A DNA stretch of 64,000 nucleotides. Source: Zobellia roscoffensis (GTDB lineage: Bacteria > Bacteroidota > Bacteroidia > Flavobacteriales > Flavobacteriaceae). Positions 16,671-24,622 of this stretch are shown here, piece by piece. The DNA lies in assembly GCF_015330165.1 (NCBI RefSeq), contig NZ_JADDXT010000002.1:4676024-4740023 (forward strand), given 5' to 3'. The notes under the pieces were generated by a model. The model was not told the origin of the DNA. It worked only from the letters and a program-made list of their open reading frames with translations, and did not search any database. Every line of letters begins with the position of its first letter. Position 1 is the stretch's first letter. A program made the translations under genes and the position numbers.

Positions 16671-18896
16671 ATGACTATATTAAGACCATTCTTACTTATT
16701 TTTTTTCTCTCCCATTTATCTAATGTACTAGCGCAAAATACAACAGAATGGCAACGGGACACCTTAGAATCATATGTGAATAGATCAAATGATGCCTATG
16801 ACCAATACAATTACAAAGAGGCTATAAAATATGCCTCTACATTAATTGAAAAAGGACATGAGTATAATTATGACTATTATGAGTTTTTAGGGTATGATAT
16901 TTTAGGCGGTATTTATGCCGAAACCGAGGACACCATAAAAGGTAAAATTTATTCTGAGAAAGCGTTAGAATTAGCTAGATCTACACAGTCTGACAGCCTA
17001 ATTGCCTGGGGCGCTTTAAATTTAGGCATTCTTTATTCCGAAAATAAACAGACCTATGTAAAAGCCATAAAATATTTAAAAGAGAGTATAGAGATAAACG
17101 AAAAAAATCAAGATTATGACGAGGTTTATTTAACCTATGTAAACCTTATTTGGACGTATTTAGAAAACAACCAAATTGATGATGCTCATACCTTTCTTCA
17201 AAAAGCAGAAACCCTTTCTTTACAAAAAGTAGATTCAATTGATAAATTATATATGGATCTCCTATATGGCAAATACTACCTAGCAAGGAAAAAATACGAT
17301 GCTGCAGCAAAAAAATTAGAAAAAATTGCATCAACTGCAGATGAAAATGACAATACGGATTTGGCCATTGAAGCCTATGAAGATTTATCTAAGCTTTATA
17401 GTGAAACCGATGACTATAGAAAAGCATTTGCAAACTTAGACAAGCACAACCAGTTTAAACAAAAAGCGTATACTCTAAAAAAACTGGAAGAGACAGAAAA
17501 GGCAATGGCCAAATTTAATTTAGAGCAAGCTCACAAAGACCTGCAGTCCGCCTTAAAAGAACAAGCCTATTCAGATGAATTAATTTCTAAATCAAAATCT
17601 CTTACTACCGCTCTTGTTGTTGCTATTGTAATTCTGGTTTTCACCCTTATCGGCATTATTATCTTTTTCAAAACAAGAAGACGGTATATTCAAAACCTAA
17701 GATTAAAAAATAAGGAACTTAGTATTGCTAACGAAAAAGCCGAAAAATTATCTAAGGTAAAAACTAAATTCCTATCAACGGTTAGCCATGAATTAAGAAC
17801 CCCACTCTACGGCGTTATTGGTATTTCTACGTTACTAAAAGAAGATGAAAAATTAAAAGCCTATGCAGACGATCTCAACTCTTTAAAATTTTCGGCAGAT
17901 TATTTACTCGCTCTAATCAATGATGTTCTTCTTTTAAGTAAAATGGATGCTGAAGCCATTACCTTATCAAAAATCCCTTATGAATTGGATACCCTTATCC
18001 AGAACATTGTTCGTTCTTTTGAATTTACATTACAAAAAAATAGCAATAAACTGCACGTTCATATAGATGAAAAACTGCCCAATCAACTTATTGGTGACCC
18101 TATAAGACTATCTCAAATTCTTATAAACCTAATGGGCAACGCTATTAAATTTACCGAGAAAGGAAATATATGGTTGAAACTAACCTTAGTTGAAGCGACA
18201 GAAAATGGAACCTACAGAACAAAATTTTCTATAAAAGATGATGGCCCTGGCATACCTAAAAATATGCAAAAAGAAATCTTTAATGAGTTTACACAAATTG
18301 AAAATAAAAACCATAGTTACACAGGTACAGGTCTTGGCCTTACTATAGTTAAAAAAATTCTTGACATTTACGGAAGTGAAATTCATTTGAATAGCTCACC
18401 CAACAAAGGGGCAGAATTCAGTTATGAACTAACTATTAAAGAACATAAAAAAAACAACAAAACATCTAATACCAAGAGTATCATTGATGCATTGGATACT
18501 TCTAAAAATAGCCCCAACAAACATGTTCTTATTGTTGATGACAACAAAATAAATCAAAAAGTAACTCAGAAAACTCTAGAAAAACATCATATTCATTCTA
18601 GTTTGGCCGATGATGGTGCACAGGCTGTAACTTTAACCAAAACGAATACGTATGATTTGATTTTAATGGATATAAACATGCCTAATATAAACGGAATGGA
18701 GGCCACTAAAATGATTCGAAAATTTAACAAGGACATTCCAATTATAGCGTTGACGGCGGTTGAGTTGGATGAAGGAAGAAAAGAAATACTAAATTCCGGT
18801 ATGAATGATATCATACACAAGCCCTATAACCTTCCTGAATTCTTAAGTACCATTTTTAAACATCTACCCAAAGAAGAAATGGATTTATCTCACTAA
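16671..18896 (+). CDS. hybrid sensor histidine kinase with TPR sensor and receiver domain
   Basis: Protein of 741 residues. Signal peptide 1-21; a periplasmic TPR region about 30-290 (repeated motifs such as AIKYASTLIEKG, AIKYLKESIEINEK, AAAKKLEKIAST); membrane helix 313-333; histidine kinase dimer domain with the phosphoacceptor His373 in VSHELRTP; ATPase domain with NLMGNAIKFTEKG, DDGPGIP and GTGLGL; and a receiver domain from 618 with acidic residues DD at 623-624 and phospho-acceptor Asp667. The output must be protein-based, since there is no DNA-binding domain. No cognate regulator lies beside it. Signal unknown. Confidence 0.9.
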   Translation: MTILRPFLLIFFLSHLSNVLAQNTTEWQRDTLESYVNRSNDAYDQYNYKEAIKYASTLIEKGHEYNYDYYEFLGYDILGGIYAETEDTIKGKIYSEKALELARSTQSDSLIAWGALNLGILYSENKQTYVKAIKYLKESIEINEKNQDYDEVYLTYVNLIWTYLENNQIDDAHTFLQKAETLSLQKVDSIDKLYMDLLYGKYYLARKKYDAAAKKLEKIASTADENDNTDLAIEAYEDLSKLYSETDDYRKAFANLDKHNQFKQKAYTLKKLEETEKAMAKFNLEQAHKDLQSALKEQAYSDELISKSKSLTTALVVAIVILVFTLIGIIIFFKTRRRYIQNLRLKNKELSIANEKAEKLSKVKTKFLSTVSHELRTPLYGVIGISTLLKEDEKLKAYADDLNSLKFSADYLLALINDVLLLSKMDAEAITLSKIPYELDTLIQNIVRSFEFTLQKNSNKLHVHIDEKLPNQLIGDPIRLSQILINLMGNAIKFTEKGNIWLKLTLVEATENGTYRTKFSIKDDGPGIPKNMQKEIFNEFTQIENKNHSYTGTGLGLTIVKKILDIYGSEIHLNSSPNKGAEFSYELTIKEHKKNNKTSNTKSIIDALDTSKNSPNKHVLIVDDNKINQKVTQKTLEKHHIHSSLADDGAQAVTLTKTNTYDLILMDINMPNINGMEATKMIRKFNKDIPIIALTAVELDEGRKEILNSGMNDIIHKPYNLPEFLSTIFKHLPKEEMDLSH

Positions 18897-18912
18897 AAAC
18901 ATCCCTTTCAAA

Positions 18913-19263
18913 ATGGCTAAAGTTGAATATCATGTTTACGTAATAGAGCTTTCTAAAAAAGTTTTTACGGAAAATAGGCGTTTCCGTGAAGCCAACCCTC
19001 AATTTAATGGCGTTTTACAGTGCCTTTATGTAGGAATGACCAGCAAGACTCCTAAAAAACGTTTTGAACAACATAAAACGGGGTATGTAAATAAAAAAGG
19101 ACACAAACTATCTGCTAATCTTGTTGAAAAATACGGCCTATATTTACGAGGCAGTCTTTTTCATCATATTGCTCCATTATCTACTAAAGCCCAAGCCTTA
19201 AAAAGGGAAGAAACTCTAGCCTTAGAACTTAGAAGACAAGGTTATGCCGTTTGGTTTAATTAA
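18913..19263 (+). CDS. GIY-YIG-like endonuclease domain protein
   Basis: Protein of 116 residues. The core YHVYVIEL...CLYVGMTSKTPKKRFEQH follows the GIY-YIG pattern (a relaxed first motif, YVG as the second, then the catalytic-type Arg), with a late acidic helix KREETLALELRRQGY. These small stand-alone proteins are seen in many bacteria with no agreed function. It starts 16 bases after the hybrid kinase gene and could be cotranscribed with it. The first motif is degenerate (VYV rather than GIY), so activity cannot be assumed. Confidence 0.65.
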   Translation: MAKVEYHVYVIELSKKVFTENRRFREANPQFNGVLQCLYVGMTSKTPKKRFEQHKTGYVNKKGHKLSANLVEKYGLYLRGSLFHHIAPLSTKAQALKREETLALELRRQGYAVWFN

Positions 19264-19407
19264 AATTGATTGTATAATCTCCTGATTTCCTTTAAATAAG
19301 CTTTTCACAACAACATACCGCCTACAGGCAACAAAAATTCAAATCGTCAGTATAACATTTATATATTGTAAGTTTTAACCTACTTATTATTTGCATATTC
19401 TGTTATT

Positions 19408-22400
19408 ATGACTTTATCAAAGCAATCGGCTGCACTAGTTTTATGGTTCTGTTTACTACTATGGTGTTGTGATTTTGTATTTGCTCAGCAGAATCAACCC
19501 ACCATATCTTTTCAACACTTGCCAGGAGGTCTGTCCCAAAGCTCTGCCAACGTAATGTATGAAGATAGTTATGGTTATTTATGGATTGGAACAAGGAATG
19601 GGCTTAACAGATACGACGGTAAAAATTTTCAAATATATGAACAGAGCGTAGATGGTAAACCAGGGCTAACGAATGGGTATATAGAGGATATTTATGAAGA
19701 TGATAATAGACAACTATACATTGGCACGGTTCAAGGTTTAAATCTCTATCATCGAGAAATGGATATTCTAAAGTCTTATCCGTTCATTGGTGAAGGCAAA
19801 AAACTAGCGTTAGAACATTTTTATTCCGTTATTAAATCTACAGATTTTCTTTGGTTAGGAACCACTACTAGTCTATTCCGGTACCATATCCCCACCGGGG
19901 AAACTAAAGAATTCAAATACCCAGAAGCAGAAGACAACTTTTTTGTGAAAATTGCAAAACTAGATAATCAAAAAACTGCAATCATAATCGATAATGACAT
20001 TTGGGTGTTAAACAATGAGTTGCAAGTTTTATCAAAACTTCATGAAAAACAGAGAATACGTAGCGTAATACAACAAAACTCATCTCAATTTTTAATTGGT
20101 TTACACAATGGAGAACTAATTGAATTAAAAATTGAAAATAACAATTCAATAAGCGTCCAAAGAAAAAAAATAAGTGATGGCTACCCTATTTTATCCCTAT
20201 CAATTGCACCAAATGGCGATTATTGGATAGGCAGTGAAAATGATGGGCTTTATATCTACTCAAAAAGCTCCAAACAATTATCGAACTTAAAGTATGACAG
20301 TAAAAATTTAGAATCAGTCTCAAGCAACTCTATATGGTTTATATATAATAATAAAGGAATCATGTGGCTAGGACCTTATAAAAAAGGTCTGAGCTTTTAC
20401 GACCCAATTCATTATAAGTTTCAACATATAAAAAACAAACCTTTTGATGACCAATCTTTAAACAACGATAATATAAACTGTTTTATTCAAGATAAAAATG
20501 ATGCTAATGACCATCTTTGGATAGGAACGGATGGTGGTGGATTGAACTATTGGGATAGAGTCTCTAATTCTTTTATAAAATACAGTTTAGATAATAAAAA
20601 CCTCAATACCAATGTAGTCCTAAGCTTATTACAAGATAAAAAAAATCAAATATGGTTAGGGTCTTGGGGCAAAGGAATTACTGTGTTTAACACAGAGAAC
20701 AAAAACTATGAGGTACTAACAAAAGAAAATTCCTTTTTGCTATCGAATAATGTATTTAACCTTATGATGGATAGTAAAGATCGTATATGGATTGCCACTT
20801 TTCACGGTGGTTTACAAGTTTATAATCCTGAAACCAAGACTCATAAAAACATAGACCTAAAGAACAATATTACTAATACTAAAGTTTCTACCATTACAAC
20901 CATAACCGAAGATAAAAGAGGAAATGTTTGGGTTGGAACGCAAATTTCAGGGCTCTTTAAACTAGTTGAAAGAAATGAGGAATGGCAATACACAAGTTAT
21001 AACACCCTAGAAAATGAACACATCATTAGTAATGACTTCATCAATGCTATTATAGAAGATAATGAGGGTGTTTTATGGGTTGGCACTCAAGCTGGTTTAG
21101 ATAAATATAATCACCAAACCGATTCTTTCAAAACTATCACCAAAGAAAACGGATTAGAAAATTATGCCATAAAAGGAATTATAGAAGATTCTGACGATTG
21201 GTTATGGCTTAGCACAGGTATTGGGGTTGTTCACTTTGATCCCAAAAGTAAAACATCTATAAATTATGATATTGATGATGGTTTACAAGGCAATGAATTC
21301 AACTCCAATTCTTTCTACAAAACAAAAAATGACGAGTTGATTTTTGGAGGCAGTAATGGCTTCAATATATTTGAAGCAAAGAACATTAAGAAAAGAGAAG
21401 ATAAACCTAAAGTAAATATTACCAGTCTCAAAATATTCAACAAACCAGTTTATCCAGGTGATGAATCCAATATATTAAAGCATCATATCTCACAAGTAGA
21501 TTCAATTACCCTATCGTATGATACTAGTGCTATAAATTTTGAGTTTAATGCTTTAACTTTTCGTCATCCAGACAAGGTAAACTATGCCTATTTTCTAGAT
21601 GGATTCGAAACCGATTGGAATTATATAGGGCACAAAAAAAATGCTAATTATACCAATTTAGAACCTGGAAAATATACACTTAGAATAAAATCCAGCAATT
21701 CTGATGGTATATGGAATAGTAATGAAACCACCCTCCATATTACGATTACCCCTCCTTTTTGGAAAACTTTGTGGTTTCGTTTACTCATGATAGTTTTGTT
21801 AATTTCAGGTATTTATTTAATATTCTATCTTCGGGTTAGAACCATAAAAAAGTACCAATTAACACTAGAAAGAGAGATAGACGAACGTACGCAACAATTA
21901 CAACAACAAAAGAAAGAACTTGAAAAAGCAGCAGATGAACTAACCACAAAAAATCAAGAAATTCAACGTTTTACTTTTGCTGTTTCTCATGACCTTAAAA
22001 GTCCTTTAAGCGGTATTAAAGGTATTGCAAGTCTAATTCCTATGGAGTTTGTTATGAAAGATTTTCCTGAACTGGAACAATACCTAGATATGATTAATAT
22101 ATCTTGTGATACGATGCACAACCTTATTGCAGATATCACCAAAATTGCAAAAATTGGTAAAATCGAGAATAAAAATGAAGTTCTTGATACCAATGAAATT
22201 GTAGCCCTCTCAACCACTTTGGTTAAAGGAAAATTAAAAGTATCTAAAGTAAAACTCATAGTTGAGGAAAACCTACCAAATATTTATGGTGATAGAAATA
22301 GAATTATACAAGTCTTTGGCAATCTTCTAGATAACGCCATAAAGTATATGGGCGACCAAAAACAACCCATAGTTTATATCAAAGCTCAAGAAAACGGAGA

Positions 22401-22680
22401 AAAAATACAATTCTCTGTTTCTGATAATGGCTCCGGAATGGATGAAAAATCTTTAAAAAAGCTTTTCTCTCCTTTTGAAAGATTTCATTCTGACGTAAAA
22501 GGTACCGGATTAGGCCTGTATATGATCAAGCAAATTGTTGAATCACACGATGGTACTATTTATGCCGAATCTGAAGGGAAAGGAAAAGGAACATCTTTTA
22601 ATGTAATCCTGCCAAACGTTGTGGGCCAACAGATACAAAATATGGTAGATAATGATATAGTTCCTGAAAGTACCGATTAA
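19408..22680 (+). CDS. two-component sensor kinase with ligand-sensing beta-propeller (Reg_prop/Y_Y_Y)
   Basis: Protein of 1090 residues. Signal peptide (ends DFVFAQ); two seven-bladed-type propellers made of repeats such as YGYLWIGTRNGLNRYD, HLWIGTDGGGLNYWD and VLWVGTQAGLDKYN; a Y_Y_Y domain before the membrane; membrane helix about 788-808; coiled coil (ERTQQLQQQKKELEKAADEL); kinase domain with phosphoacceptor His861 in VSHDLKSPLSG; and an ATPase domain with NLLDNAIKY, DNGSGM and GTGLGLYM. Unlike Bacteroides hybrid systems it has no receiver or HTH domain, so it needs a separate regulator, none of which lies nearby. Such propeller sensors often detect glycans; the ligand here is unknown. 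Confidence 0.9.
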   Translation: MTLSKQSAALVLWFCLLLWCCDFVFAQQNQPTISFQHLPGGLSQSSANVMYEDSYGYLWIGTRNGLNRYDGKNFQIYEQSVDGKPGLTNGYIEDIYEDDNRQLYIGTVQGLNLYHREMDILKSYPFIGEGKKLALEHFYSVIKSTDFLWLGTTTSLFRYHIPTGETKEFKYPEAEDNFFVKIAKLDNQKTAIIIDNDIWVLNNELQVLSKLHEKQRIRSVIQQNSSQFLIGLHNGELIELKIENNNSISVQRKKISDGYPILSLSIAPNGDYWIGSENDGLYIYSKSSKQLSNLKYDSKNLESVSSNSIWFIYNNKGIMWLGPYKKGLSFYDPIHYKFQHIKNKPFDDQSLNNDNINCFIQDKNDANDHLWIGTDGGGLNYWDRVSNSFIKYSLDNKNLNTNVVLSLLQDKKNQIWLGSWGKGITVFNTENKNYEVLTKENSFLLSNNVFNLMMDSKDRIWIATFHGGLQVYNPETKTHKNIDLKNNITNTKVSTITTITEDKRGNVWVGTQISGLFKLVERNEEWQYTSYNTLENEHIISNDFINAIIEDNEGVLWVGTQAGLDKYNHQTDSFKTITKENGLENYAIKGIIEDSDDWLWLSTGIGVVHFDPKSKTSINYDIDDGLQGNEFNSNSFYKTKNDELIFGGSNGFNIFEAKNIKKREDKPKVNITSLKIFNKPVYPGDESNILKHHISQVDSITLSYDTSAINFEFNALTFRHPDKVNYAYFLDGFETDWNYIGHKKNANYTNLEPGKYTLRIKSSNSDGIWNSNETTLHITITPPFWKTLWFRLLMIVLLISGIYLIFYLRVRTIKKYQLTLEREIDERTQQLQQQKKELEKAADELTTKNQEIQRFTFAVSHDLKSPLSGIKGIASLIPMEFVMKDFPELEQYLDMINISCDTMHNLIADITKIAKIGKIENKNEVLDTNEIVALSTTLVKGKLKVSKVKLIVEENLPNIYGDRNRIIQVFGNLLDNAIKYMGDQKQPIVYIKAQENGEKIQFSVSDNGSGMDEKSLKKLFSPFERFHSDVKGTGLGLYMIKQIVESHDGTIYAESEGKGKGTSFNVILPNVVGQQIQNMVDNDIVPESTD

Positions 22681-22871
22681 AACTAGTTTACCAAAAAAAC
22701 AGATTTGTCTCATTAAAAAATACCTAGCATATTTACCACTAAGTCTATACAATCTGATAATCCAATCATTCGTCAAGAATCTACGCTTTAAATGGGATAA
22801 AACTAGCACTCAAGGCCCCTCCAAAAGCGTTACTCAATATGATTTAACTGAACACAACTCCCCTCTTTTTC

Positions 22872-22900
22872 TTGTTCATTTCAAAAATTTAGTAACTTTA
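22872..22900 (+). promoter_or_regulatory. candidate promoter of acyl-CoA ligase
   Basis: TTG and TAACTTTA (one mismatch to TAnnTTTG) are 18 bases apart, about 40 bases before the start codon. The rest of 22681-22941 shows no gene. Confidence 0.4.
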
Positions 22901-22941
22901 GAGAAGTACGTCACAACCACTTAATACTTCAACCTAAACTT

Positions 22942-24567
22942 ATGGAAGGATTGATAATGGATTACCCACTGACCACAACTACCATTCTTGAATATGGCAA
23001 TAGTGCGTTTAAATACAAAAGAATAATTAGTCATTTGCCAAGCGGCACAAGACATGAATACACTTTTGGTAATCTCTATAAACGTTGCAAACAATTAGCA
23101 AATGCACTTACCAATAAACTAGGCGTTACAAAAGGTGATATGATAGGTACTTTTGCTTGGAATCACTATCAACATGTTGAACTGTACTACGGCGTACCCA
23201 GTCTGGGCGCTATTTGTCATACTATAAACATCAGGCTTTCTTCACAACAAATTGAATTTATAATTAATAACTCAGAAGACAAAGTTATTTTTGTTGATGC
23301 ATCATTAGTTCCTCTATTAGAAAAAATAGCCCATAAACTGGAAACAGTAGAGCACTATGTAATAATCAATGCTTCGGAACTCTTTAGCACTACTCTTATC
23401 AACACAATTCATTATGAAGATTTATTAGAAGACCAACCAGAGGAATTTGAATGGCCAACATTAAATGAAAATGATGCTTGCGGTATGTGCTACACTAGTG
23501 GCACTACAGGTCTTCCAAAAGGAGTCCTTTACACCCACCGGTCTACATACCTACATGCGTTAACCATTTCCACACCCAATGCAGCCAACTACAACAGTTC
23601 GGATATTGTATTGCTAATTGTACCTCAATTTCATGTTATGGCCTGGGGGTACCCTTATTTATGTTTAATAACTGGGTCAGATATGGTATTACCGTCCTCT
23701 AATTTACAGCCAGAAGCTATTATTTCAATTTTACAAAAAGAAAAAGTTACAAAAGCCAATGGCGTACCCACCATATGGATGGGTGTTTATAATGCCTTAA
23801 AGAAAAACCCACCCAGACCAAAACTAAAATTAGAAGAATATTTAGTGGGCGGTTCCGCTCTCCCTGCAAGTTTAATAAAAGGAATGGAAGACGATTTTGG
23901 TATTAAAGGCGTACAAGCTTGGGGTATGACAGAAACCTCGCCTCTGGGTACGGTAAGTCGCTTACAGCCCCATCACCACAGTCTAACCGAAGAAGAAAAA
24001 CTAAAAATACGTGCAAAACAAGGTATTGAGTTCCCTGGAGTTCAAATGCGCGTTATTGGTAATGATGGCTCTGTAACCGAGCGAGATGGGAAAAGTATGG
24101 GAGAACTACAAGTTAAAGGTGCTTGGGTTATTAAATCATATTTCAAGACTAATAATCGAGATAATTTCACGGACGATGGATGGTTCAGGACAGGGGACGT
24201 AAGTACAATAGATAATGATGGCTTCATGCATATTACAGACCGAACTAAAGACCTCATCAAAAGTGGCGGCGAATGGATATCTAGTGTTGCTCTAGAATCT
24301 GCACTCATGGCACACCCAAAAGTAAAAGAAGCGGCCGTAATTGCTATTCCAGATGAAAAATGGGCAGAAAGACCTTTAGCCGTTTTGGTTTTAAATACCA
24401 AAAACGAAAGAGTTTCAGATGAAGAGCTTAAAAACTTCCTAAGCCATGAATTTGCCAACTACCAAATTCCTGACAAATATGTATACATTGACCAAGTACC
24501 ACGAACGAGTGTAGGAAAATTTGATAAAAAAGAAATACGAAGGCTTTACGCTCAAGATAAGTTATAA
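22942..24567 (+). CDS. fatty acyl-CoA synthetase (AMP-forming)
   Basis: Protein of 541 residues of the acyl-adenylating family. It has the phosphate loop YTSGTTGLPKGVLYTH, the adenine-binding GMTETSPLG, the hinge region GWFRTGDVSTIDNDG and the C-terminal catalytic lysine in PRTSVGKFDKKE. It activates a medium- or long-chain fatty acid to its CoA ester. It stands alone and ends in a strong bidirectional terminator. A second acyl-CoA ligase lies at 55070-56845 next to the fad genes; this one is closer in size to medium-chain ligases. Chain-length preference is not readable. Confidence 0.9.
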   Translation: MEGLIMDYPLTTTTILEYGNSAFKYKRIISHLPSGTRHEYTFGNLYKRCKQLANALTNKLGVTKGDMIGTFAWNHYQHVELYYGVPSLGAICHTINIRLSSQQIEFIINNSEDKVIFVDASLVPLLEKIAHKLETVEHYVIINASELFSTTLINTIHYEDLLEDQPEEFEWPTLNENDACGMCYTSGTTGLPKGVLYTHRSTYLHALTISTPNAANYNSSDIVLLIVPQFHVMAWGYPYLCLITGSDMVLPSSNLQPEAIISILQKEKVTKANGVPTIWMGVYNALKKNPPRPKLKLEEYLVGGSALPASLIKGMEDDFGIKGVQAWGMTETSPLGTVSRLQPHHHSLTEEEKLKIRAKQGIEFPGVQMRVIGNDGSVTERDGKSMGELQVKGAWVIKSYFKTNNRDNFTDDGWFRTGDVSTIDNDGFMHITDRTKDLIKSGGEWISSVALESALMAHPKVKEAAVIAIPDEKWAERPLAVLVLNTKNERVSDEELKNFLSHEFANYQIPDKYVYIDQVPRTSVGKFDKKEIRRLYAQDKL

Positions 24568-24603
24568 AAAAAGGTCATAACAATTAATTGTTATGACCTT
24601 TTT
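24568..24603. terminator. bidirectional intrinsic terminator, perfect 26-bp palindrome
   Basis: GGTCATAACAATT (24573-24585) is followed at once by its exact complement (24586-24598), with A and T runs outside. It separates the acyl-CoA ligase gene from the converging carB. Confidence 0.85.
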
Positions 24604-24622
24604 ATTTTTAAGCTGAGACTAA

